Under the pieces are notes generated by a model that saw nothing but the letters and a program-made list of their open reading frames with translations, had not been told where the DNA came from and made no database searches. 64,000 bases of DNA from Marinobacterium alkalitolerans (lineage in GTDB: Bacteria > Pseudomonadota > Gammaproteobacteria > Pseudomonadales > Balneatricaceae), in NCBI RefSeq assembly GCF_017776525.1, contig NZ_JACVEW010000002.1:155376-219375 (forward strand). Reading direction: 5' to 3'. This document shows, one piece after another, positions 15,672-23,909 of the stretch. A program made the position numbers and the translations under genes. The first letter of the stretch is position 1; each line of letters opens with the position of its first letter.

Positions 15672-17323
15672 TGAGTCGTGAATCGATGGAATTTGATGTG
15701 GTCATCGTGGGTGCAGGCCCTGCCGGTCTGTCGGCGGCCTGCCGCCTGATGCAGCAGGCTCAGTCCGCCGAGCAGGAGTTGACGGTCTGTGTGGTAGAAA
15801 AAGGCTCTGAAGTTGGTGCTCATATTCTGTCCGGCGCGGTGATGGAAACCCGGGCGCTGGATGAACTCTTTCCCGACTGGAAAGAGCAGGGGGCTCCGCT
15901 CAATACGCCAGTGACCGCCGACCGGGTAGTGATGCTCAAGGATGCCGAGCGCGTGACGGCACTGCCCAATGCATTGGTACCCAAGCCCATGCACAACGAG
16001 GGCAACTATATCGTCAGCCTGGGCAATGTTTGTCGCTGGCTGGGTGAGCAGGCCGAAGTATTGGGTGTGGAAGTGTTCCCCGGCTTTGCTGCGGCCGAGA
16101 TCCTCTACAACGATGATGGCAGCGTAAAGGGCATTGCCACCGGCGATATGGGGGTGACCGCTGCGGGCGAGCAGGGCCCCAACTACATGCCGGGGATGGA
16201 GCTGCATGCCAAATACACATTATTTACCGAGGGCTGCCGGGGGCATTTGGGCAAGCAGCTGATCAACCGCTTCAAGCTGGATCAGGATGCGGACCCCCAG
16301 CACTATGGTATCGGCATCAAGGAGCTATGGGACATTGACCCGGCGAAGCATCAGCCCGGCCTGGTGGTGCACGGCTCCGGCTGGCCGCTGAGCGAATCCG
16401 GTGCCAGTGGCGGTTTTTTCCTTTACCACACCGATGACAACCAGGTAGTGGTCGGCCTGATCACCGACCTCAACTACGACAATCCCTGGCTGAGCCCCTT
16501 CGATGAATTCCAGCGCATGAAGCACCATCCCGAGATCGGCCAGGTGCTGGAGGGCGGCAAGCGCGTGTCTTATGGCGCCCGTGCCATCACCAAGGGCGGC
16601 TTCAATGCACTGCCGAAGATGACCATGCCCGGCGCGCTCCTGCTGGGGTGTGATGCCGGTACGCTGAACTTCAGCAAGATCAAGGGGACCCATACGGCGA
16701 TGAAATCCGGCATGCTGGCGGCGGAAGCGGTGGCCGAAGCCCTGCTGGCCGGTGACGAGGGCGGGCGTGACCTGACCGCGTTCACCGATGCATTCAAGGC
16801 GTCCTGGCTGTATGACGAGCTTTATCGCTCGCGCAACTTTGGCCCTGCGATGCACAAACTGGGTACCTGGTTGGGCGGTGCCTTTAACTATGTGGATCAG
16901 AACTGGTTCGGCGGCAAGATCCCGGTCACCCTGCATGACACCGAACATGATCACGCCCAGCTGAAACCGGCGGATCAGTCCCCGAAAATCGACTATCCCA
17001 AGCCGGATGGTGTGTTGTCCTTCGACAAGCCCTCGTCCGTGTTCCTGTCCAACACCAACCACGAGGAAGACCAGCCCTGTCATCTGCAACTGAAGGATGC
17101 CGGCATTCCGATCAGCCAGAACCTGCCCAGGTTCGCCGAGCCGGCGCAGCGTTTCTGCCCGGCTGGGGTGTACGAAGTGGTGGAGGGCGGCAATGGGCCT
17201 CAGTTCCAGATCAACGGTCAGAATTGCGTCCACTGCAAGACCTGCGACATCAAGGATCCGGCCCAGAATATCACCTGGGTGGTGCCGGAAGGGGCCGGCG
17301 GGCCGAACTACCCGAATATGTAG
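15671..17323 (+). CDS. Electron transfer flavoprotein-ubiquinone oxidoreductase
   Basis: The enzyme takes electrons from reduced ETF and gives them to ubiquinone at the inner membrane. The 550-residue protein has the FAD-binding VVIVGAGPAGLSAACRL near its start and a C-terminal ferredoxin-like 4Fe-4S motif (FCPAG, then NCVHCKTCDIKDP). ATG 15671 in TAATG overlaps the regulator stop; the alternative ATG at 15662 lies inside the regulator gene. Its length equals that of Pseudomonas ETF-QO. The etfAB genes are not in the window. Placement next to two acyl-CoA dehydrogenases gives the pathway its own electron outlet. Confidence 0.92.
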   Translation: MSRESMEFDVVIVGAGPAGLSAACRLMQQAQSAEQELTVCVVEKGSEVGAHILSGAVMETRALDELFPDWKEQGAPLNTPVTADRVVMLKDAERVTALPNALVPKPMHNEGNYIVSLGNVCRWLGEQAEVLGVEVFPGFAAAEILYNDDGSVKGIATGDMGVTAAGEQGPNYMPGMELHAKYTLFTEGCRGHLGKQLINRFKLDQDADPQHYGIGIKELWDIDPAKHQPGLVVHGSGWPLSESGASGGFFLYHTDDNQVVVGLITDLNYDNPWLSPFDEFQRMKHHPEIGQVLEGGKRVSYGARAITKGGFNALPKMTMPGALLLGCDAGTLNFSKIKGTHTAMKSGMLAAEAVAEALLAGDEGGRDLTAFTDAFKASWLYDELYRSRNFGPAMHKLGTWLGGAFNYVDQNWFGGKIPVTLHDTEHDHAQLKPADQSPKIDYPKPDGVLSFDKPSSVFLSNTNHEEDQPCHLQLKDAGIPISQNLPRFAEPAQRFCPAGVYEVVEGGNGPQFQINGQNCVHCKTCDIKDPAQNITWVVPEGAGGPNYPNM

Positions 17324-17546
17324 CCTTGACGGGCAGTTGCTGTTGAATGTCGGTAACTGCTCAAAAATGATCGTCAAACGCCTCCTTTGTCTTTCGATCT
17401 ACTTGTGAAACCTGTACGTAGTAACTCGCATTTGTGCTCTATAGTGCTGTGACAGCAGTTTCGTTGAGCGAGCGTAGTGGCCTGACTCGTTGCAGGTTGC
17501 GACGTACTGTTAGTTGTTCACCCGGAAACGCAAACGAGGAGAAAAC

Positions 17547-18623
17547 ATGACCGATCTATTTGCCTCTGGTCAGTTTGGCGCCGTTACACTCAAGAACCGA
17601 GTTCTCATGGCACCACTTACCCGTTGTCGTGCAGACGCTGATCATGTGCCAACGCCCATGATGGCAGAGCACTATGCGCAGCGGGCTTCCGCGGGGCTGA
17701 TCATTGCCGAGGCGACCATGGCAATGGAAGGCTGTTCCGCCTTCTGGCGTGAGCCCGGCATCTATTCCGAGGCTCAAGTGGCTGGCTGGAAGAAGGTTAC
17801 TGATGCCGTGCATGCCAGGGGGGGCAAGATTTTCCTGCAGATCTGGCATGGTGGTCGCGCCTGTCATCCACTGCTGAATGATGGCCGTGATCCGGTTGCG
17901 CCCAGTGCAATGGCCATCACAAACGATGAGGTGCACACACCGGAAGGCAAGAAGCCCTACACGGTTCCCCGTGCACTGAGGGACGATGAGATTCCCGCCA
18001 TCATCGAGGGGTTCAGAGTAGCGGCCGAAAATGCGAAACGAGCCGGTTTTGATGGCGTCGAAGTGCATGGCGCCAACGGCTACCTGCTGGATCAGTTCTT
18101 GCGTGATGGTTCCAACCACCGTGAGGGGCCCTATGGTGGTTCTGTTGAAAACCGGGCTCGCCTGTTACTGGAAGTGCTGGATGCTGTTACCTCGGTCTGG
18201 GGCGGAGATCGCGTAGGGCTGCGCCTGTCGCCGCTGAACAGCTTTAACAGCATGAAAGACAGCGATCCGGTAGGGTTGGTCACCTGGTTGTCCAAACGAC
18301 TGAATGAGTATGGTCTGGCGTACGTCCACTTAATGCGTGGCGACTTCTTTGGCGAGCAGCAAGCGGATGTGATCACGCCCGTGCGTGAGCATTTCAACGG
18401 AAACCTCATTCTGAATATGGGGTACAGCGGCGAAGAGGCCAATGCGGCCATTGAGGCAGGGCAGGCTGATGCCGTCGCGTTCGGGGTGCCTTTCCTGGCC
18501 AACCCGGACCTGCCGGAGCGTTTGAAACAGGGTGCGGAATTGAACAAGCCGGATCCCAAAACCTTTTATACCCAGACGGAAGAGGGCTACACGGATTATC
18601 CAACGTTGAATGCTGCCGGGTGA
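17547..18623 (+). CDS. Old yellow enzyme-family NADH:flavin oxidoreductase
   Basis: The 358-residue FMN enzyme belongs to the OYE/NemA class of alkene reductases acting on alpha,beta-unsaturated carbonyls. Substrate-binding H174 and N177 appear in VHGANGYLLDQFLRD; PLTRCRA, WHGGRACHP and GPYGGSVENRARL are other family marks. ATG 17547 has GAGGAGAA just upstream. It stands about 220 bases after the ETF-QO gene, so it probably has its own promoter. Because steroid intermediates include conjugated enones, a role in steroid reduction is possible. A general detoxification role is equally possible. Confidence 0.87.
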   Translation: MTDLFASGQFGAVTLKNRVLMAPLTRCRADADHVPTPMMAEHYAQRASAGLIIAEATMAMEGCSAFWREPGIYSEAQVAGWKKVTDAVHARGGKIFLQIWHGGRACHPLLNDGRDPVAPSAMAITNDEVHTPEGKKPYTVPRALRDDEIPAIIEGFRVAAENAKRAGFDGVEVHGANGYLLDQFLRDGSNHREGPYGGSVENRARLLLEVLDAVTSVWGGDRVGLRLSPLNSFNSMKDSDPVGLVTWLSKRLNEYGLAYVHLMRGDFFGEQQADVITPVREHFNGNLILNMGYSGEEANAAIEAGQADAVAFGVPFLANPDLPERLKQGAELNKPDPKTFYTQTEEGYTDYPTLNAAG

Positions 18624-18884
18624 TTGTAAGACCTTGGATTTCTGGCTGTTTTGGGGTTGCCGATATCAGGTTGGTGTCGATATCAATCGGCTTGTAACGT
18701 GTATCGGTCACCCCCGTGAAGACATGATCTGTGTTAATGCAACTGACACCAATGACGAGAGCTCATTGGCTCAGTCAAACTCCACCATTATTCTAGTGTT
18801 GGTTATGTGAGGGATTTCTGCCCACGGAGGGTTGTTTGGCATTTCATGCGCTGACGAGGCGACTGCTACTGTGGAGCTGAAGTA

Positions 18885-19577
18885 TTGGACTCTAAACCGC
18901 ACATCGTAATTGTCGAAGACGATATTAGTCAGGCCAAGATAACAGCAAGAATTCTCCAATCTGAGCAGTATGACGTCACCCTGCTTTATTCCGGAGAACA
19001 GCTCGAGGAGCTGCTACGCAAGCGAAATATCGACTTGATCCTGATGGACTGGGTTTTGCCTGGCAAAAATGGATTTGAAACCCTTGAACTCATGCGACGA
19101 TCTAATGTGGCGGTTCCTGTCATTTTTCTCACTGGTAACAGTGACGAACATCAGATTGCCAAGGCGCTTGATGCAGGCGCAGAAGACTATGTAGTCAAGC
19201 CCGTCAGGATTGCTGAGCTACTGGCTCGAATCAGAAAGGTCATCGGGCGAGCGGGTATTGGAAACTCGCCCGCTCAGGCGGTGGAAGGTTTTTTACGAGT
19301 CGTTAATGGTGATCTTGTCTCCGGAAACAGTCGACAGCATTTGACTGAATCAGAACGAAAACTGATGTCCCTCTTTCTGAACAATCAAGATGTTCTTCTA
19401 AGCCGGAATGATATAGCGGTGAGCTTGTGGGGGACGGATACCAGCAGTGATTCAGGACGTGCCGTCGATGTGACTGTGAGTCGCCTGCGTAAAAAACTCA
19501 GCCAGGTTGGGGGGACCCATCTTAAAATTCGAAGCCGCTACGGCGTGGGATACGTGATGGAAAAGGCTACGACTTAA
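18885..19577 (+). CDS. OmpR/PhoB-type response regulator
   Basis: This 230-residue two-domain regulator has a receiver domain (residues 5-120) with acidic D12/D13, phospho-acceptor D55 in LILMDWVLPG and K in DYVVKPV. A C-terminal winged helix ends in VDVTVSRLRKKL and RSRYGVGYVME. The start is TTG 18885, with GGAG 8 bases upstream; no ATG fits. The minus-strand chemoreceptor follows and no kinase gene is directly adjacent; the nearest is at 21526. It may pair with that kinase or with the BvgS-like one. Confidence 0.85.
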   Translation: MDSKPHIVIVEDDISQAKITARILQSEQYDVTLLYSGEQLEELLRKRNIDLILMDWVLPGKNGFETLELMRRSNVAVPVIFLTGNSDEHQIAKALDAGAEDYVVKPVRIAELLARIRKVIGRAGIGNSPAQAVEGFLRVVNGDLVSGNSRQHLTESERKLMSLFLNNQDVLLSRNDIAVSLWGTDTSSDSGRAVDVTVSRLRKKLSQVGGTHLKIRSRYGVGYVMEKATT

Positions 19578-19665
19578 AAACGGCAGGCCGTGAGAGCGTC
19601 TGGTTCTGTTTCCTTCCTTCTTGGCTAATCAAAAGCCTGCGCCATCCCTGGCCCTCTTTATTGCG

Positions 19666-21243
19666 TCAGTTTTTTTGCTTTGACCAGAACTGTTGAGCCA
19701 ATTCACTGAAGCTCGTGGCAACGCCCAGAACCTTGCTGCTTGTTAGCGCGCTGGTGTTAACGGTTTCAAGGTTTTGCTCAGACATGTCTCTGATCGAGAC
19801 GACACTGCGGCTGATCTCATCAGCGACTGAGCTTTGCTGCTCTACCGCGGCCGCGATCTGAGTACTCATGTCATTGATACGCTCGATCGCCACCCAGATG
19901 GCTTCCAGTGATGAAGCAGCTTCACCGCCCTGGCCGACACAGCTCTGAGTTCTGGCTTCGCCTGCATGCATGGCTTCTACTGCCGAAGCTGAGCTGCGCT
20001 GGAGATGGCCGATCATGCTCCTGATCTCTTCCGTTGAGGTGGCAGTTCGGCTGGCAAGCGAGCGCACCTCGTCCGCGACCACTGAAAAGCCACGGCCGGC
20101 TTCGCCTGCTCGCGCAGCTTCAATAGCAGCGTTCAGTGCCAGCAGGTTAGTCTGTTCAGCAATCTCGTTGATCACATCCAGTACTCTGGATATGTCATTA
20201 CTGCGGCTCTTCACATCGTCAATGACCCGTGCCGCTTCACTTATCTCATGTTGCAGCTCTCGAATAGAGGTCACCGTATCTTCAACAACACCCCGCCCGG
20301 TCCCTGCCTGGCGTCGACCTTCCTCAGCTGAGCTGGAGGTATGCTGGGCATTATCGGACACTTCCTGGATGCTGGCTGACATTTCATTGACGGCCGCGGC
20401 TACCTGGTCTGCTTCGGCAAACTGCTTTTCAACTCCCGCCTTGGAGCGCACGATGGCCTGATCCATCTGATGGGAGCTGTCCATCATCTGTTTGGAGGAG
20501 TCGGCAATGCGGCCAATCAAGCCAGCTGTTTCGGACTCCAGTGATTTAAAGGCCAACAGGATTTGCCCCCAGTCATCATTTCTGCCCGTGTAGACATAGC
20601 GGCCAACCGGATTGTTAATAACGTCCTGAGCCCTCTTTGTGACGGCTTTCAAGGGGCGCAAACTATAGTGTTGTCCGGCCAATGCGATCACAACGCCCAC
20701 ACCCGCAAGGAGCATTCGAAAGGCATCATCGATGGAAAGCGTAAAGGCCAGGCCAATCGTCATCAGCGGTACCAGCCACCAGAGAAGGATCTGAGTAGTG
20801 GCCGACATTTTTGACTTGAGCTGCCTGGGCTGTTTGCCCTCCAGTAGCTTGGGATAGATCTCTTCAGCCCGCTTGACGTATTCACGGCTTGGCTTGCGAC
20901 GGACGGACTGATACTCGGCGACCGCTCCATTTTTTTCAATCGGCGTTACATAGGCATCCACCCAGTAATGGTTGCCATTTTTGCATCGGTTTTTCACCAT
21001 ACCCATCCAGGACTCGCCCTGACGGACCGATGACCACAAATGCCCGAAAGCGGCCGGGGGCATGTCCGGGTGGCGCACCATGTTATGGTTCTTGCCGATG
21101 AGCTCACTCTGTTCAAAACCGCTGACCTTGATGAAGTCATCATTGACGTAGGTAATGGCACCCTTCAGGTCTGTCGTTGAGAGAATGTTGGCGTTACTGG
21201 AGTAGTCTTCTTCCACCTGAGAGACGGGCAGGTTCTTTTTCAT
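19666..21243 (-). CDS. Aer-like PAS-containing methyl-accepting chemotaxis protein
   Basis: This 525-residue receptor has an N-terminal PAS domain (about residues 15-115) with the Aer signature [14 protein letters not shown] and [11 protein letters not shown], which in Aer binds FAD and senses redox or oxygen. A short paired membrane segment lies around residues 150-190 ([16 protein letters not shown], then [13 protein letters not shown]). The cytoplasmic signalling domain has the conserved hairpin tip [35 protein letters not shown]. No periplasmic domain is present. It is transcribed divergently from the histidine kinase at 21526, with a 280-base shared upstream region. Confidence 0.9.
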   Translation of the reverse strand: MKKNLPVSQVEEDYSSNANILSTTDLKGAITYVNDDFIKVSGFEQSELIGKNHNMVRHPDMPPAAFGHLWSSVRQGESWMGMVKNRCKNGNHYWVDAYVTPIEKNGAVAEYQSVRRKPSREYVKRAEEIYPKLLEGKQPRQLKSKMSATTQILLWWLVPLMTIGLAFTLSIDDAFRMLLAGVGVVIALAGQHYSLRPLKAVTKRAQDVINNPVGRYVYTGRNDDWGQILLAFKSLESETAGLIGRIADSSKQMMDSSHQMDQAIVRSKAGVEKQFAEADQVAAAVNEMSASIQEVSDNAQHTSSSAEEGRRQAGTGRGVVEDTVTSIRELQHEISEAARVIDDVKSRSNDISRVLDVINEIAEQTNLLALNAAIEAARAGEAGRGFSVVADEVRSLASRTATSTEEIRSMIGHLQRSSASAVEAMHAGEARTQSCVGQGGEAASSLEAIWVAIERINDMSTQIAAAVEQQSSVADEISRSVVSIRDMSEQNLETVNTSALTSSKVLGVATSFSELAQQFWSKQKN

Positions 21244-21327
21244 TGGCCTTTGGCTCCGTTGTTCGATAGGGCAACACGTTCTGCCCTTGTACGCCTGATA
21301 CTAATGTTAAGGTCAGGGCCGACAATC

Positions 21328-21346
21328 AAAGTGTTTCCAAAGTGTT
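21328..21346 (+). promoter_or_regulatory. 11-bp-spaced direct repeat, candidate response-regulator site
   Basis: AAAGTGTT occurs at 21328-21335 and again at 21339-21346, a period of 11 bases. Tandem half-sites one helical turn apart are typical of PhoB/OmpR-class binding sites. It lies in the region shared by the divergent chemoreceptor and kinase genes. An OmpR-type regulator is encoded 2 kb away. The assignment is inference. Confidence 0.35.
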
Positions 21347-21525
21347 ACGTTCCATAAGGGCTTATTGGTTCAGCCCTATATTAGAGGTCAATTAAAGCGA
21401 CAGTCGTTGCTATCTCGTCACTCTGCCTGGCATACCCGGTTTGATGGTTTCCAACCGGTTCCATGGTTATATTGGGCGTTTGCAAGTTGGGTGTGTCTGC
21501 GAATCTGAGCAGGGGATTGTTACTT

Positions 21526-23697
21526 ATGAGCCGGTTATGGGCGCTGCTGGTCTTTGGCATCTTGACCGGATGCATGCTGTTGTTAAGTACGCACTGGATG
21601 GTCAGCAGTGAGATTCGGCAAGAAATGTTGCTGCATGCTCAAAGGCAGCACGCGTTGGTGCAGGATACGATCCGGCGTTTCAAGTCTAGTCAGGAGAGCC
21701 TGATTGGGGCATTGACTCAACACTCTGCGGTAAAAAACTTCGCCAGCGCTGAAGATGATGCTAACGAGCTGCTGCTCCACACAACACATGCACATCAGTC
21801 GATAATGCAGTTGCGTGTTCTTGATACCGATGGTCATGAACGATACAGGGTTGATCGAAGTTTAACTGGAACAGTGAAGCTTGTTCCGCAAGAGGAACTT
21901 CAGAGCAAGAGCCATCGCTATTATACCCGCTCATTTATGACGCTTGAGAAAGGCGAGATTGGCTACTCGCAGTTTGACCTTAACATGGAGCATGGAAAGC
22001 TTGAGCAGCCGTTTAATCCGACCTTGCGAATAGGCACTCCAATCATCCGTGAGGACCGAGTCGTTGGCTATCTGGTTATCAACTATTACATGGAAGGTTG
22101 GGACGATTATTTCGGCAGCTTCGCCGACACTGATGTGTTTATCGTGGACCAGGATGATCATTTCCTGCATCACCCCGAAGGTGAATGGGCCTGGTCAGGG
22201 TATAGTGAACCTCCGCGTACGGCTGGTCAGTATTTCAAAGGGTTGAATGCAGGTGACGTGTTGCAGGGTCGAGATGCTGTCAGCTGGATTGACGATTCGA
22301 CAATAGCGCTGCCTCTGGATCTCTTTGGCCAATCCGTATTGGCTCTCTACCGTCAGCGCACGCCTGTTGATTCACTGGTATTTGAAAAGCTTTATCAGTT
22401 TGGGGGCATTTCACTGGTCGCGCTACTGCTGGTGATGGTGCCTGCAGGCCGATTGATATATGTGGGGTTTCGGCAGGTTCAGGAAGAGCGAGATAAAGAG
22501 CAGGAGCAGGCTTACTTCATTCAGCAGGTGTTTGAAAATACGTTTGATGGTCTGGTGGTGCTCAGTCCTCAGGGGACGATAGTGCGCGCAAACAGAGCCG
22601 TATCGGAGGTGTTTGGTTACTCATGCGAAGAACTGTTGCGCCAGAATATCAATGAACTGGTGGCGCTGCCTCACCGGATGCAGCGCGATGCCGGGCTGAA
22701 TGGGTTCTTAGCCCACTCAAGGTCCTTGGCCGGTGAGGACCGAGAAGTAGAGGGATTTCATGCTGATGGCTCTACCTTGCCGGTATCCATCGCCTTCACC
22801 CAGGTCAGCATTGGGCGGGCACCTCATTTTATTGGCACCATCCGCGACCTTTCATTGATCAGAAGCCTTGAGCAGGAAGCGCGCCAGAAAGAGAGCATGA
22901 TGACTCATCAGGCCAAGCTTGCGGCCTTGGGTGAAATGCTGGTCGCCATTGCACATCAGTGGCGTCAGCCGTTACATGGAATTGGGCTGATTGTTCAGGA
23001 TGTTGTTCTGGCTCATGAGAAGGACAGGTTGACGCCTGATTATCTTCACGAGGCCCAGGATGAGGTGATGGGGCAGCTTGAATACCTGTCCGATACGATC
23101 GATGAGTTCAGGCGCTTCTTCGGAGACGAGGGGCGCGTGCAGTCGTGCAATCTTGCTGGAGTCGTGGCTCAAATTCAGCGCTTATTCAGTCCCCAGCTAA
23201 AAGCACATAGCCTGGGCCTGGCGTATCGGCTTGCGTCCGATGCAGCGTGCAGCAAGGAGGTTGAGCTAACTGACCTGGTAAGGCTCGATGAACTCACCAT
23301 TACCAACCGGCCGGCCGAAATCAAGCAGCTCTTGCTCAACCTGATTGCCAATGCACGAGAAGCAATAGAGCAGCTCGAACGTCCTGCCGCATCTCAGCAG
23401 GTCATCACCATTGAGTTTTCGGCATCGGGCAGTCACGTTTTCATTTCGGTGATGGACAGAGCGGGCGGAGTTGATACCGACCTGGCATCGCGAATGTTTG
23501 AGCCTTATGTCACGAGCAAGCGAAATGGCACCGGGCTTGGTCTGTTCATTGCCAGAGCGCTGGCAGAGCGGCGTTTGAATGGTGAGCTCAGCTATACACG
23601 CTTAAAAGCAGATGAAAGCCAGCCACACTCTGGAAGCTGTTTTACGCTCAGCTTGCCCAGGTTGCTGGAAACGCCTTTCGAAGGTGGAACCTCCTGA
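21526..23697 (+). CDS. Membrane sensor histidine kinase (Cache-PAS-kinase)
   Basis: The 723-residue protein has a first membrane helix (residues about 5-22), a large periplasmic Cache-like sensor (30-280, including GEIGYSQFDLNMEHG and VVGYLVINY), and a second membrane helix near 293-315. A PAS domain (about 335-445) and the kinase core follow. H477 sits in AHQWRQPLHGIG, the HQWRQPL-type dimerisation box. The ATPase domain has LLLNLIANAREAIE and NGTGLGLFIARAL. ATG 21526 places the membrane helix at the very start; an in-frame ATG at 21463 would add 21 residues without a good ribosome-binding site. It has no receiver domain, so it needs a separate regulator. Confidence 0.86.
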   Translation: MSRLWALLVFGILTGCMLLLSTHWMVSSEIRQEMLLHAQRQHALVQDTIRRFKSSQESLIGALTQHSAVKNFASAEDDANELLLHTTHAHQSIMQLRVLDTDGHERYRVDRSLTGTVKLVPQEELQSKSHRYYTRSFMTLEKGEIGYSQFDLNMEHGKLEQPFNPTLRIGTPIIREDRVVGYLVINYYMEGWDDYFGSFADTDVFIVDQDDHFLHHPEGEWAWSGYSEPPRTAGQYFKGLNAGDVLQGRDAVSWIDDSTIALPLDLFGQSVLALYRQRTPVDSLVFEKLYQFGGISLVALLLVMVPAGRLIYVGFRQVQEERDKEQEQAYFIQQVFENTFDGLVVLSPQGTIVRANRAVSEVFGYSCEELLRQNINELVALPHRMQRDAGLNGFLAHSRSLAGEDREVEGFHADGSTLPVSIAFTQVSIGRAPHFIGTIRDLSLIRSLEQEARQKESMMTHQAKLAALGEMLVAIAHQWRQPLHGIGLIVQDVVLAHEKDRLTPDYLHEAQDEVMGQLEYLSDTIDEFRRFFGDEGRVQSCNLAGVVAQIQRLFSPQLKAHSLGLAYRLASDAACSKEVELTDLVRLDELTITNRPAEIKQLLLNLIANAREAIEQLERPAASQQVITIEFSASGSHVFISVMDRAGGVDTDLASRMFEPYVTSKRNGTGLGLFIARALAERRLNGELSYTRLKADESQPHSGSCFTLSLPRLLETPFEGGTS

Positions 23698-23758
23698 TAA
23701 TGCATCCGTTTCAGTCTCCCCAGACAGGGTGTTTTGCAAGCATGCGACAGAGCTTTTC

Positions 23759-23878
23759 TCAGAAGTAAGCCAAGGTTGTTGGTACGGATCGAAGCCGTTT
23801 ACGAATGCGACCCAAATGATATTCAATCGCGGCATGTAACAGTATGGCTGCTATTGTAAAACGTATGAACACCTTCAT
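23759..23878 (-). CDS. Possible small protein, 39 residues
   Basis: In the gap between the two kinase genes a minus-strand frame begins ATG with AAAAGG a few bases upstream. It encodes a hydrophobic start (KVFIRFTIAAILLHAAI) and a basic tail (GRIRKRLRSVP). It could be a small membrane protein. No homologue is recognised, and a 39-codon frame can arise by chance. Confidence 0.22.
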   Translation of the reverse strand: MKVFIRFTIAAILLHAAIEYHLGRIRKRLRSVPTTLAYF

Positions 23879-23881
23879 ACG
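23862..23881. promoter_or_regulatory. Perfect inverted repeat upstream of the BvgS-like gene
   Basis: CGTATGAA and TTCATACG form an 8-bp perfect palindrome around CACC, ending 20-28 bases before the start of the large hybrid kinase gene. It could be an operator or an mRNA hairpin. There is no T-tract, so it is not a terminator. Confidence 0.35.
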
Positions 23882-23909
23882 CCTTTTGCTTCAGTAGCGA
23901 GTGACGATC

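Noticed and set aside
17401..17445. Promoter for the old yellow enzyme gene using TATAGT at 17440
   Set aside because: No acceptable -35 sequence at 16-18 bases; the nearest TTGTGA is about 30 bases away.
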